This document shows positions 8,199 through 16,260 of a DNA stretch of 64,000 nt, in pieces. A program made the position numbers and the translations under genes. The notes under the pieces are model-generated. The model was not told the origin of the DNA and searched no databases. It saw nothing but the letters and a program-made list of their open reading frames with translations. This DNA comes from Elusimicrobiota bacterium (GTDB taxonomy: Bacteria; Elusimicrobiota; Elusimicrobia; UBA1565; UBA9628), in assembly GCA_016212795.1 (NCBI GenBank), contig JACRDT010000010.1, positions 62,001 to 126,000 on the forward strand. The letters run 5' to 3'. The first letter of the stretch is position 1. Each line of letters starts with the position of its first letter.

Positions 8199-8746
8199 GG
8201 CAGGGGGTCGGAGGGCCCCGAGAGCCTCCGGATGTGCTCTTCCGCGAGCTTGCGGACGTCGTCGGAGGGATGCTGGTCGAGCGCCTTCTTGAGGAACTTC
8301 ACCGCGTAGGCCCGGTTGTCCTCCTTGGCCAGGCAGAGGGCCATGCCGACGTAGACCTCCGCGACGATCTCGTCGTCGAGCTTGATGTCCTTGGCGAGCT
8401 TGATGGCCTTGGTGTAGGACTCCTTGGCGGCGGGGAGGTCGTTCGAGGAGAGGTAGACGCCGCCCGTGCGCTCGTGGAACCGGACCATCCGGGGGTCGTT
8501 GGGGTCGAGCCGGCGGGCCGCCTCCTGAAGCTCGAGGATGGCCTCGGCGTGGTTGCGTTCGTCGAGGAAGCGGTCCGCTCGCTTGAAATGGCCCTCGATG
8601 GTGCCGGGAAGGGCGGCCTCCTGGGCGGCGGCGGCCGCCTTCGGGGGGGAGACCACGAGGTCCTCTTCGCGTTCGGGCGCCGAGGAGCAGGCGCACCATC
8701 CCGCGCAGAGCCCCAGGAGCAGTGGGAAGACGCGAGGCCTGGTCAT
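8195..8746 (-). CDS. Exported TPR-repeat protein, possible lipoprotein
   Basis: About 183 residues. The hydrophobic N-terminus (RPRVFPLLLGLCAGWCACSS) is a signal sequence with several cysteines, one of which may be lipidated, although the lipobox is poor. After an Ala-rich spacer come about three helical hairpins of tetratricopeptide type: RADRFLDERNHAEAILELQE, GGVYLSSNDLPAAKESYTKA, VGMALCLAKEDNRAYAVKFL. Such proteins are periplasmic scaffolds. An in-frame ATG at 8767 would add seven residues; 8746 gives a more usual signal peptide. Its stop overlaps the pyrC TTG, so it heads the pyr operon despite no obvious metabolic link. Confidence 0.7.
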   Translation of the reverse strand: MTRPRVFPLLLGLCAGWCACSSAPEREEDLVVSPPKAAAAAQEAALPGTIEGHFKRADRFLDERNHAEAILELQEAARRLDPNDPRMVRFHERTGGVYLSSNDLPAAKESYTKAIKLAKDIKLDDEIVAEVYVGMALCLAKEDNRAYAVKFLKKALDQHPSDDVRKLAEEHIRRLSGPSDPLP

Positions 8747-8799
8747 GAGACGGGCTGTCACGTCCATCCTACAAAATTTGCGGCTCGCCCGCGGCGGTA

Positions 8800-8834
8800 G
8801 TCACTCGACCCCCCCGCGGGGGGGCGAGTGGCGG
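8800..8834. repeat. REP-like GC-rich palindrome (family D)
   Basis: CACTCGACCCCCC followed by GCGGGGGGGCGAGTG forms an almost perfect palindrome between the TPR gene (divergent side) and the stop of the next minus-strand gene. It shares its ACTCG...CGAGT arms with the copies at 1, 13974, 14041, 63411 and 63927. It could work as a transcript-end stabiliser or terminator, although no T-tract follows. Confidence 0.7.
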
Positions 8835-8846
8835 GGGGCTCGCGGT

Positions 8847-9482
8847 TCAGGGCTTCAGGGCGTAGAGGATCTCGACCGATTTGGCGGGCGTGCGGCAGAG
8901 CGACGAGCCGTCGAAGAGGAACCCCCGGACGGCGATGGGGGCGTCCAGGAGCACCCGCCCCTCCAAGTCGCTGCCGACGTAGACGGCCGCCCCGGCGACG
9001 TTGAGCTCGCCGCAGCGCTGGTCGGGCTTCGAGGCGCTCAGGAGGCTTCCGACGATGGCCCACCCGAACGGCTCCCGGGCGCCGCCCGAGATGTGGAGCC
9101 TGCCTGCCACGGGCTTGCCCTCCATGAGCATGACGGAATCCCTGCTGAACGGGTGGTAGGGGTAGTGGATCTCGGTCCCGACCGTCTCGACGCAGAACTC
9201 CACGGGGAGGCCCAGCGCGTCGGCGTCGGGGTTGGCGGGTCGCGCCCAGCACTTGCCGACCTTGACGATGGTGGTGCGCGGGGGGTACTGCTCGTCGAGC
9301 GGGTTCTGCCAGGAGAGGGCCGTCTTGAGCCCGGCCATCCCGGTCCTGACCGAATCCCACGCCTGGGACAGCAAGGCCTCGAACCCGGCGGGCTCGGGGG
9401 GGGCGGCGCCAGCCCGGGCGTCCGCGGCCGACAGGCCGGCCAACAGCAGGACCGACGCGGCGACCGCGGCCATGTTCCTCAT
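8847..9482 (-). CDS. Exported protein of unknown function
   Basis: 211 residues with a classical signal peptide (MRNMAAVAASVLLLAGLSAA, cleavage near ADARAGA). The mature part has four scattered cysteines (GKCWARP, EFCVETVG, QRCGELN, SLCRTPA) that could form two disulfides, and beta-rich composition. I do not recognise the family. It begins 13 bp after the stop of the upstream exported protein, so the two are probably one transcript. Periplasmic or outer-membrane-associated location is inferred from the signal peptide only. Confidence 0.75.
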   Translation of the reverse strand: MRNMAAVAASVLLLAGLSAADARAGAAPPEPAGFEALLSQAWDSVRTGMAGLKTALSWQNPLDEQYPPRTTIVKVGKCWARPANPDADALGLPVEFCVETVGTEIHYPYHPFSRDSVMLMEGKPVAGRLHISGGAREPFGWAIVGSLLSASKPDQRCGELNVAGAAVYVGSDLEGRVLLDAPIAVRGFLFDGSSLCRTPAKSVEILYALKP

Positions 9483-9495
9483 CGTGCCCTCCGGC

Positions 9496-10275
9496 CTACT
9501 TCACGCGCCAGGAATCGTTGCCCTTGCGCCACTCGTGCTCGGCGAGGAGGAAGGTGACGAAGCGCCGGTTGTCCTCTTCCAGGCCGGCCTGGAGCTTCTC
9601 GAGCATCTTGCGGGTCGGGTCGCCGGGTTGGCGCTTCCTGATCTCGGCGGCCACCTGGTCCTGCAGGACCGGGATGATCTCGGTCTTGGTCTTCCGGCCG
9701 ACGCGGTCGAGCGCCATCTCGGAGCCCGGGTCCTGGAGCCAGAGGTTGAAGTCCGCGGCGAGGTCCTTGTCGGCGTAGCCGTTGAGGGGCTCGATCACCG
9801 GCAGGCGCTTGGCGGAGCCGCCGAGCTCGAGCCAGGCGCGGATCGTCAGGCTCAGCTTCATGTATTCCTTCTCGGCGCTGTCGACCATCGCGTCCAGCAT
9901 GAGCTTGGAGGCCTCCCGGGCCACGTAGGCGGCCAGGACCCTCGGGTAGAGCGGCAGGTCCTCGCTGAGGCACACGAGGGGCTTGGCGCCCTTCTCGAGC
10001 ACGAGGGAGGAGGGGGCGGCCTGCTTCCTGAACTCGATGCGGACGTCCGCGGACTTGATGAAATCCACGATCTGCGTGCCGATCTCGTTGCCGTCGTTCA
10101 TGGCGATCAGGGCGGTCTGCAGCGCCCGGATGCGCTGGTCCCTGTCCTGGGCGGCGAACTCGAACTTCGCCAGCTCGAGCCGCGGGGCGAAGTCGAGCTT
10201 GAACTCCTCCAGGGCCGACGCGTAGGGAGCGGTGAGGAACAGGGCGGCCAGGACGGCGGCGAGGCGTGTCTTCAT
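9496..10275 (-). CDS. Exported protein of unknown function
   Basis: 259 residues. The signal peptide MKTRLAAVLAALFLTAPYAS cleaves near ASALEEF. The start was chosen because GGAGGG lies at the right distance upstream of ATG 10275; longer in-frame extensions lack both a ribosome site and a signal-like N-terminus. The mature protein is mainly charged alpha-helix (RLELAKFEFAAQDRDQRIRA and a C-terminal EIRKRQPGDPTRKMLEKLQA) with no motif I can name. It forms a likely operon with the next exported protein 13 bp downstream. The upstream region (10276-10480) carries GGCCC/GGGTCC motifs shared with other exported-protein genes. Confidence 0.75.
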   Translation of the reverse strand: MKTRLAAVLAALFLTAPYASALEEFKLDFAPRLELAKFEFAAQDRDQRIRALQTALIAMNDGNEIGTQIVDFIKSADVRIEFRKQAAPSSLVLEKGAKPLVCLSEDLPLYPRVLAAYVAREASKLMLDAMVDSAEKEYMKLSLTIRAWLELGGSAKRLPVIEPLNGYADKDLAADFNLWLQDPGSEMALDRVGRKTKTEIIPVLQDQVAAEIRKRQPGDPTRKMLEKLQAGLEEDNRRFVTFLLAEHEWRKGNDSWRVK

Positions 10276-10480
10276 GAAAATCCCTCCAGACGTGATGGGC
10301 CTGATGGCGAGTGGTCCGAACATCTTGTCCACGGCATACATTCTATCAACCGGGCGCCGGAGGCCGGATGGGCCTTTCGTCCCAAATGAAGCGAGGAAAA
10401 GGACCCAACATCGGATGGGCCGTATTCCAAGATTCAAAATTCAAGACCTGACCCCGAGGTCGGTGTGCTAGAATCTCCGC
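10276..10480. promoter_or_regulatory. Divergent regulatory region between two exported-protein genes
   Basis: 205 bp between divergent starts. On the plus side TAGAAT at 10469-10474 lies exactly 6 bp before the ATG at 10481, implying a leaderless transcript. Motifs GGATGGGCC, AGGACCCAAC, GGGCCTTTCGTCCCAAA occur in between and resemble those upstream of 28945, 41251, 41945, 43163, 44627 and 53478. No consensus -35 is seen for either direction. Confidence 0.5.
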
Positions 10481-11245
10481 ATGAAGACCAAGACCATCGT
10501 CCTGTCGTGCCTGCTCGTCGCCGCGGCGTCCACCGGCTGGGCCGGGACCTACTCCGACTTCGCCAAGAACATCGGGGCCGACATCCTCAAGCCCTTCGCC
10601 CGCGATCTCGGCGGCGTGCTCGGCGCCACCGGGTGGTCGACGGCCAAGCCCCTGGGCTTCCCGGGGTTCTCCGTGAAGGGCGTCGTCGTCGTCCAGACCA
10701 AGCCTGGCACGGAGGACATGGTCCTGCGCAACGCCGGGGTCACCACGTTCGGGCTCCCCGTGGCGGAGGTCGCCGTGGGCCTCCCCTGGAAGTTCGACGT
10801 CGTCGCCCACGGGTTCGGCGTGGGGGGTCTCACGGTGGCGGGCGGGGGGCTCCGCTGGTGCGCGTTCGAGTCCGGCCTCAAGACCATGGTGATCCCGTCC
10901 GTCGGGGTGTCCGCCTTCGGGGACATCGTGGATTTCAGCGCCTTCAAAGCCACCCACATGGGGCTCAACGCGGTGGCGAGCTGGGAGGTCCCCTTCGTCA
11001 CCCCCTACGTCGGCGTGGGCTATGACGCCACCAACGTCAAGGTGCGCGCGGCCACCGTCGTCAACGCGACGACCGGCCTGACGGTCGACAACGCGTTCGT
11101 CATCGGGCTGAGCGGCACGGCCAACGGCGAGCGGTTCATCGCGGGCGCCGAGCTCAAGGCCATCCCGTTCGTCCGGGTCAACGGCGGCGTCATGATGCTC
11201 CACGGCGTCTCGGGCTACTTCGCCAGCGCCGGGATCCGGTTCTAA
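10481..11245 (+). CDS. Outer-membrane beta-barrel-like exported protein
   Basis: 254 residues with signal peptide (TIVLSCLLVAAASTGWAG). The mature chain alternates polar and hydrophobic residues with many Gly and Val (VGLPWKFDVVAHGFGVGGLT, FVTPYVGVGYDATNVKVR) and ends in aromatic GIRF, the usual C-terminal signal for outer-membrane insertion by the BAM machinery. About eight to ten strands could be drawn. The ATG is predicted to be leaderless. It is convergent with the VWA gene, the two stops being one base apart. Function beyond a barrel is unknown. Confidence 0.7.
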   Translation: MKTKTIVLSCLLVAAASTGWAGTYSDFAKNIGADILKPFARDLGGVLGATGWSTAKPLGFPGFSVKGVVVVQTKPGTEDMVLRNAGVTTFGLPVAEVAVGLPWKFDVVAHGFGVGGLTVAGGGLRWCAFESGLKTMVIPSVGVSAFGDIVDFSAFKATHMGLNAVASWEVPFVTPYVGVGYDATNVKVRAATVVNATTGLTVDNAFVIGLSGTANGERFIAGAELKAIPFVRVNGGVMMLHGVSGYFASAGIRF

Positions 11246-11246
11246 C

Positions 11247-12365
11247 TCAGTACTTGATCCCGATGGCGCCGGCCTGCTCGCGCAGGGTCTCGGACACTTT
11301 GGCGTCGAAGCCTTCCTTCTTGGCGGGGGACTTCGCCGCCTGCTCCGCCAGGTAGGCCTCGCGCTTCTTGGCCAGTTCGGCCATCCGGCTCTTGAGCTCG
11401 GAGCGCTCCTCGCGGGTCTTGGCCAGCTCGGCCTCCTTCTCCTTGAGGGACTTCCCCTTGAGCGACTCGGGCAGGGTCTCGTCGGCGACCTTGTCGAGCG
11501 CGACCTTGCCGCTGTCCACGGCCGAGAGCAGGTCCTTTTCCTCCGAGAACCCGGCCTTGCTCTTGAACTCCGCCCGGGCGGCCATGGCCGCGGCCGGCGC
11601 CGCGCTCATGAAGGCCTTGCCCCGGGCCATGTCCGCGCGCGCCTCCGAAGCCTTGGCGCCGTAGGCCAGGACCGAGCCGTCGATCCTGGCCTGGAGCTCG
11701 GCGATGGAGCGGTCGAAGGGCGTCTCGACGGCCTGGACCCCGCCGGTCTGGTCGATGGTGAAGAACTTCCCTTCGCCGAGCTGGGCGATCCGCTGCCAGG
11801 CTTCGCCCGTCTGGGCGTCGCCCCCGCAGCGGATGGTGTTGATCTTGATCCCCTGGACCACCGCCTTCTGCACGGTCTTGGGGTAGGGCGGGACATCCTG
11901 GTAGTCCGTGTGCGGGGGCGCGTCGCCCACCAGGAACATGATCCGCAGGGTCCTGGGCGTCTTGCTCCAGCCGCCCTTCGTCACGGCGTCGTCGAGGGCG
12001 CCGAGCACGTCCTCCGGGCCGTCGCCCCCGCCGTCGGCCCTCAGCGCCAGCAGCTTCTCGTAGACGGCATCGAGGTTGGCGGAGAGGGGCTCGACCTGCG
12101 TCACGTACTGGTCGCGCCGGTCACGGTAGGCGACCAGCCCCATCTTGATCTTCGGGGTGGGCTTGCCCTTGGCCAGGTCGTTGACGATGGCCCAGATCTT
12201 GCGCTTGGCCCCGTCCAGGAGCCCGCCCATGCTGCCGGTGGTGTCCAGGACGAAGACCACCTCGATGGAAGGGGCGTCCTTCTTGGGGGCCGTGGCCTCT
12301 TTCTCGGCGGCGAGGACCGGCTGGCAGGCGAGGGCGGCGGTTGCTAAGAGGAAACGGGGTTTCAT
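11247..12365 (-). CDS. Exported von Willebrand factor A domain protein
   Basis: 372 residues: a signal peptide (RFLLATAALACQPVLAAE), then a VWA domain from about residue 33 to 230. The MIDAS motif is complete: FVLDTTGSMGG (DxTGS), and a later LVGDAPPHTDY with the downstream Asp. The domain resembles VWA proteins that bind a partner through a divalent metal. The C-terminal 130 residues are highly charged and predicted coiled coil (KEKEAELAKTREERSELKSR). AGGAGAG precedes the ATG at a good distance. It acts outside the cytoplasmic membrane; the partner is unknown. Confidence 0.85.
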   Translation of the reverse strand: MKPRFLLATAALACQPVLAAEKEATAPKKDAPSIEVVFVLDTTGSMGGLLDGAKRKIWAIVNDLAKGKPTPKIKMGLVAYRDRRDQYVTQVEPLSANLDAVYEKLLALRADGGGDGPEDVLGALDDAVTKGGWSKTPRTLRIMFLVGDAPPHTDYQDVPPYPKTVQKAVVQGIKINTIRCGGDAQTGEAWQRIAQLGEGKFFTIDQTGGVQAVETPFDRSIAELQARIDGSVLAYGAKASEARADMARGKAFMSAAPAAAMAARAEFKSKAGFSEEKDLLSAVDSGKVALDKVADETLPESLKGKSLKEKEAELAKTREERSELKSRMAELAKKREAYLAEQAAKSPAKKEGFDAKVSETLREQAGAIGIKY

Positions 12366-12445
12366 GTCGACTCTCCTTGATGAGCTGCGCGCGAAGGCTG
12401 CGCCTTCGCTTGCGGATTGGACACCGCGCCGTGGGACGCGTTCCC

Positions 12446-12985
12446 CTAATGCATGATCTGGACCCTGCCGATGGAGGGCTGCGGGATCAGGGCCTTGGTG
12501 AGGGACCCCAGCCCCTCGCTCACGATCATCGCCACCACCAGGACCACGCTCGCCAGCACGATGCCGACGGCGGCGTTCCCCTTGGCGAGTTCCTTGCCCT
12601 CGTCGATGTTCGTGGTGAGCCGGGCGTAGAAGCGCAGGGTGAAGGAGGTCGTTATCATCGCGATGACGAAGACCATGAAGAGCTGGGAGACGGCGAAGAG
12701 CGCCATCTTCCAGACGCCCATGTCCGCTTCCTGGGGCGTCAGGAAGTAGATCCTCACCAGGCTGACGACGGGGTAGATCCCTTTCTGGACCAGCATGCCC
12801 GTGGCGAAGAGCAGGGCCGCCAGGAGGATGGCGACCGCCATGTTCTGCTTCTTGAGCTCCTCGGCTTCGTCGTAGTCCTTGTGCATCAGCTGCATGGAGA
12901 CGTAGTTGACATAGACGATGAGCACCGACATGATCACGGTCAGGACGAACTCGAAGACGCTCACGAGGACTCTGGTGATGTACAT
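12446..12985 (-). CDS. Tandem DUF350-like membrane protein
   Basis: 179 residues with about four transmembrane helices built from two related halves. Each half has an acidic/Lys cluster followed by a helix: DEAEELKKQNMAVAILLAAL at about 40-60 and DEGKELAKGNAAVGIVLASV at about 128-148. This is the pattern of DUF350 inner-membrane proteins, whose function is not established. AGGAGAG lies at the proper spacing before ATG 12985. It lies between the VWA gene and a transglutaminase-like gene on the same strand; all three are envelope proteins and may be co-expressed. Confidence 0.75.
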   Translation of the reverse strand: MYITRVLVSVFEFVLTVIMSVLIVYVNYVSMQLMHKDYDEAEELKKQNMAVAILLAALLFATGMLVQKGIYPVVSLVRIYFLTPQEADMGVWKMALFAVSQLFMVFVIAMITTSFTLRFYARLTTNIDEGKELAKGNAAVGIVLASVVLVVAMIVSEGLGSLTKALIPQPSIGRVQIMH

Positions 12986-13025
12986 TGATCTCTCCTATAT
13001 TAGGCGGCTCTGGCGGTGGTGTCCA

Positions 13026-13976
13026 TCAGAAAGGTTGGATCGGTATCCCGCTCATCCTGTCGATCATCGCCAGGGTGTCGTCGGACACCATGCCGACGGG
13101 GAGCCAGGCCGGGCCGGCGGACTCGATGAGGACGTACTGGACCCCCTTGTGCTCCAGGAAGACGTCGCCTTGCCTGGGCATCCGGGCGATGCCGATCAGG
13201 TAGTGCTTCGGGAGGGCGACGCCCACGCCCCGGATGCCCTTCCAGTTGCCGAGGATCGTCCCGAGCAGCGCGGACTTCGTGTCGCAGTCGCCCCACCCGA
13301 GGGCCAGGGCCTTGGGCGGGGGGTGCACGCCGCCGGTGTGGCGGCCCTCCTTGTCCACCGCGGGAGGCTGCTTGTAGGCCACGGCGGTCTGGACCAGGGC
13401 GGTCGCGGCGCCGATGATCTCCTCCGAGTCGTAGCCGCGCTCCTCCCCCAGGGCCTGCAGCATCAGCGCCAGCCCGTTGGTGCGCTTGAGGTTGCGCCAG
13501 ATCATCTGGGGGATGTCGACCGTGACGGTGTCCTTCCCGATGACCCGGAAACCCTTCTTGATGAAGTACTCGTTGGTCTTCTCCCGGTAGGCCGCCTCTC
13601 CGTCCTTGGCGTAGCGCTGGTAGATGTCGTCGAGGTCCTTCTTGAAGTAGCCGAACTCCGCCATGGAAGGAGCGATCTCTGCCTTCCCGAGCGTGACTTC
13701 GACGGAGAGGGCGTCCTTGTTGAAGTTCCTGAACTTGAACTGGAGCCTGAAATCCTCGGGGGAGAGGGCGGTCTTCTTGAACGCGGCGCCCGGAGGCCGG
13801 GGCATCTCGCCGTCCTCGCCGGCCTGCCCGAGGAGGACGGTCGAGACCGTGCGCGCCGGGCCGCGCCTGACGGGGCAGTCCCGGCCGCGCCCCGGGGGTT
13901 CGGCGAGCTCCGCTTCCCAGGAGAGGCACAGCGAGGCGGTCCCGGCGCACAGGAGGGCCGTCGCGAGTCTTGTCAC
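13026..13976 (-). CDS. Exported transglutaminase-like cysteine protein
   Basis: 316 residues from a GTG start. The N-terminus VTRLATALLCAGTASLCLS is a signal sequence. The core resembles bacterial transglutaminase-like proteases: GWGDCDTKSALLG with Cys near residue 231, then PKHYLIGIA with the His and VQYVLIESAGP with a third polar residue. Such domains hydrolyse or cross-link peptides outside the cell. A longer in-frame ATG at 14039 would translate a family D palindrome and itself lies inside a TATAAT (14038-14043, minus), so the GTG at 13976 is the likelier start. That GTG lies in the palindrome stem, which could hide the start in the mRNA. Confidence 0.75.
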   Translation of the reverse strand: MTRLATALLCAGTASLCLSWEAELAEPPGRGRDCPVRRGPARTVSTVLLGQAGEDGEMPRPPGAAFKKTALSPEDFRLQFKFRNFNKDALSVEVTLGKAEIAPSMAEFGYFKKDLDDIYQRYAKDGEAAYREKTNEYFIKKGFRVIGKDTVTVDIPQMIWRNLKRTNGLALMLQALGEERGYDSEEIIGAATALVQTAVAYKQPPAVDKEGRHTGGVHPPPKALALGWGDCDTKSALLGTILGNWKGIRGVGVALPKHYLIGIARMPRQGDVFLEHKGVQYVLIESAGPAWLPVGMVSDDTLAMIDRMSGIPIQPF

Positions 13977-14030
13977 TCGCCCCCCCCACGGGGGGGCGAG
14001 TAGCGGGGGGGCAAATGCCGTTTCATTCAG
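13974..14030. repeat. REP-like palindrome (family D), inverted copy
   Basis: CACTCGCCCCCCCC and GGGGGGGCGAGTAG arms, followed by a flank whose reverse complement GAATGAAACGGC matches the flank of the copy at 63927. It lies in the 5' leader of the transglutaminase-like gene, with that gene's GTG start in one arm. It faces a second copy at 14041-14096 in the opposite orientation. Confidence 0.75.
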
Positions 14031-14037
14031 GGAGTTC

Positions 14038-14043
14038 ATTATA
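14038..14043 (-). promoter_or_regulatory. Candidate -10 element of the transglutaminase-like gene
   Basis: TATAAT on the minus strand sits between two inverted family D palindromes. No good -35 is present 17 bp upstream. If used, the leader is about 55 nt and contains one palindrome. Confidence 0.4.
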
Positions 14044-14096
14044 AAACAGAATATGCCCCCTCAGCTACTCGCCTCCCCACGGGGGAGGCGGGTGAT
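14041..14096. repeat. REP-like palindrome (family D), direct copy
   Basis: ATGCCCCCTCAGCTACTCG flank, then CTCCCC-ACG-GGGGAGG hairpin and a GGGTGA tail. The flank GCCCCCTCAGCTACT is shared with the copy at 63927. It encodes the last residues (PNHPPPPWGGE) of the membrane protein ending at 14065, so the element has been captured as coding sequence. Confidence 0.75.
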
Positions 14097-15669
14097 TGGG
14101 CAAGCGCCTCAAGCGTTCCCGGTCGGCTTCCTCGAGGGAGCCGCTCTCCGCGTCGAGGAGCATGGCTTCCTCGTACGGGAAGCTCGGGCAGCCCGGGTCG
14201 ACCACCTCGCCGGGCTCGAAGCGCATGCGCGGGCTCGCCACGGCGGCCCGGCGCAGCTTGTCCCCGGTCCACAGCCGGACGGCGCCGGTGATGTCCCAGC
14301 ACGCGTCGAAGACGGGCGCCTTGCCCCGGACGTAGCGCTCGCCGAGCCTGAGCAGCAGGACCTTGTCGCGCGGCCAGCGGTCGAGGTTCCTCTCGACGAG
14401 CGCCTGCACCGCGCACTGGCGGCGGAAGGATTCCGCCCAGACCCCGGCGGACCCGGCGCTGGCCGCGATGAAGACCCCGGCCAGTCCCGCCAGGACCATC
14501 GCGGCGGCGCGGCGCGCGGGCGCCGCGACGGCCGCGCAGCCGACCGCGGCCAGGACCAGGCCCAGGACGGGGGCCAGGTTGATGCGGTTCTGGTGGTTGA
14601 GGGGCGTCGGCACGTAATCGGAGAGGGCGATGGGCAGATACCCCGCCAGGAAGAGCCCCGCGCCCAGGAAGACCAGGGCTTCCGACGGAGAGCCCGCGGT
14701 CCTCTCGGAGGAGCCCGCGCCGCGCCCGGGCCCGCCCAGGACCGGGGTCAGGCAGGCCCAGGGGAGGGCCAAGCCGAGGACGGCCGTGACCGGCGTGTCG
14801 CGCAGGGCGCTCCAGAGCGTGCCCAAGGTGGACGCGATGAGCCTCGGCCCGAAGTCCGCGTTGAGCCCCGCGAGGTACACCTTCAGGAAGTGCCAGGGCG
14901 AGAGGAGGATCGCTTTCCTGAAGGGGATCCCGTAGAGGCGCGGCACGACGATGAGCTTGTAGGCGAGGAACCCGAGGACGATGGCGGCGGCCCACGCGAG
15001 CGCTTTCCTCGCGCGGGGCGGGAGGCCGCGCTCGAAGAGGTCCGGGGTCGCCAGCCAGCATAGCGGGAGGAACACGGTCTGGTCGTAGGTGGTCAGGGAG
15101 AGGAGGAGCGCCGCGGCGCACCAGGCGAACCGCCAGGGCCGGCCGGTCTCGACATAGCCGAGGAAGGCGAGGTGGCCGACGAGGTAGAACAGGAGCGAGA
15201 GGGGGTTGATGACGTCGAGCGGCCAGAAGAGGGTCGCGTCCTTGCTCGGGTACGAGAGCGCGAGGAGCCCTCCCAGCAGCGCCAGCCCCGCCGGCACCCG
15301 GTAGCGCAGGAGGAGGAGGGCGGCGGCCAGCCCGATGCCCACGTTGACCGCGAGCAGGAACGCCTGCCAGGGCAGGGGGTCGAGGCCGAAGAGGCCGTAG
15401 AGCGCCGGCCAGAGGAAGACGTCGAAGGGCCTGAAGCGCTGGGAGACGTCGGTCTGAGCCAGGGCTTCCATGCGCAAGGAGAGGGTCCGGGGGGCGAAGT
15501 GGATGTGGGTGAGGGAATACCAGTCGTCGTGGTAGAAGCCTAGGTCGAGGATGGTCGGGCCGCCGTAGCACAGGAACCCCGCCAGGACGAGCGCGGCCGC
15601 GCAGGCCGCGAGGACCGGCCGGGAGGCCGTCCACGAGGGAGCCGGATCCGGATGGCCGCTAGGGGACAC
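14065..15669 (-). CDS. Polytopic membrane protein, GT-C glycosyltransferase-like
   Basis: 534 residues with about 10-11 transmembrane helices. An early loop after the first helix contains DLGFYHDDWYSLTH, matching the acidic pair in the first periplasmic loop of GT-C (PMT/ArnT-type) lipid-sugar-dependent glycosyltransferases. SYPSKDATLFWPLDVINPL follows as in many such proteins. The about 110-residue C-terminal region is soluble (LLRLGERYVRGKAPVFDACW). It probably transfers a sugar from a polyprenyl carrier to an extracytoplasmic acceptor; donor and acceptor are unknown. The extreme C-terminus comes from a family D palindrome. Its start overlaps the upstream nucleotidyltransferase by 11 bp. 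Confidence 0.7.
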   Translation of the reverse strand: MSPSGHPDPAPSWTASRPVLAACAAALVLAGFLCYGGPTILDLGFYHDDWYSLTHIHFAPRTLSLRMEALAQTDVSQRFRPFDVFLWPALYGLFGLDPLPWQAFLLAVNVGIGLAAALLLLRYRVPAGLALLGGLLALSYPSKDATLFWPLDVINPLSLLFYLVGHLAFLGYVETGRPWRFAWCAAALLLSLTTYDQTVFLPLCWLATPDLFERGLPPRARKALAWAAAIVLGFLAYKLIVVPRLYGIPFRKAILLSPWHFLKVYLAGLNADFGPRLIASTLGTLWSALRDTPVTAVLGLALPWACLTPVLGGPGRGAGSSERTAGSPSEALVFLGAGLFLAGYLPIALSDYVPTPLNHQNRINLAPVLGLVLAAVGCAAVAAPARRAAAMVLAGLAGVFIAASAGSAGVWAESFRRQCAVQALVERNLDRWPRDKVLLLRLGERYVRGKAPVFDACWDITGAVRLWTGDKLRRAAVASPRMRFEPGEVVDPGCPSFPYEEAMLLDAESGSLEEADRERLRRLPNHPPPPWGGE

Positions 15670-16219
15670 CGTGGTTCCAGTTCTCGAGGGCGCAGGCGTG
15701 GGGGACGTCCACCGTCGCGGCGGAGGCTCCGTCGAGCCAACGGTCGAGGCGGCCGGTCGCGGGGTCGAGCGCCAGCAGCGCCGCTTGGGCTCTCGCCGAG
15801 ATGACGGCCGGGTGTCCCCGCCGGCCCCGATGGGCGCAGACGAGCGCGTCGAGAGACGAGGGGTCCGGCAGGCTCCCGGCCAGGAGCTCGAAGAGGCCGC
15901 GGTCCCAGACCGGCATGTCGACGTGATGGACGAAGCCCCAGCGCCGCACGGGCGAGGCCGCCAGGAGCGCTTGAAGCGACGCCATGGACGGAGCGTCCGG
16001 GTCCACGCCGACCCAGCGGATGCGCCCGTCCAAGGCCTTGCAGCGGTCGAGCCAGCCCGGCTGGACGGCGACCGCGATGTCCTCGGGCCGGAACAGGCCG
16101 AGCAGGAACTCCGCTTGCCGCCCCAGCAGGGTCTTGCCGCCGCAGTCGGCCCATGCCTTGGGCCCGCCCGCGCGCTCGCCGCGGCCCGCGGCCAGGAGGT
16201 AGGACTGATGCTCCATCAT
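15659..16219 (-). CDS. MobA-like nucleotidyltransferase
   Basis: About 186 residues with a GT-A nucleotidyltransferase fold. LLAAGRGERAGGPKA is the nucleotide-binding loop with the conserved Lys; HHVDMPVW contains the metal-binding Asp; AHRGRRGHPAVIS resembles the GHP segment of MobA/MocA-type enzymes. The substrate could be a molybdopterin cofactor or a sugar phosphate. Its overlap with a GT-C-like gene slightly favours a sugar or lipid-sugar role. Starts at 16219 or 16216 fit the family best; ATGs at 16237 and 16249 would add residues. None has a clear ribosome site. The region to uppP on the other strand is only about 40 bp. Confidence 0.7.
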   Translation of the reverse strand: MMEHQSYLLAAGRGERAGGPKAWADCGGKTLLGRQAEFLLGLFRPEDIAVAVQPGWLDRCKALDGRIRWVGVDPDAPSMASLQALLAASPVRRWGFVHHVDMPVWDRGLFELLAGSLPDPSSLDALVCAHRGRRGHPAVISARAQAALLALDPATGRLDRWLDGASAATVDVPHACALENWNHGVP

Positions 16220-16260
16220 CGGGCGATAAATTACCATTTTATGTATCATGATGCGGCTTC

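Noticed and set aside
13977..14039. ATG at 14039 as the start of the transglutaminase-like protein
   Set aside because: It lies inside the TATAAT of the likely promoter, and the extra residues would be translated from a REP-like palindrome. The GTG at 13976 begins directly with a signal peptide.
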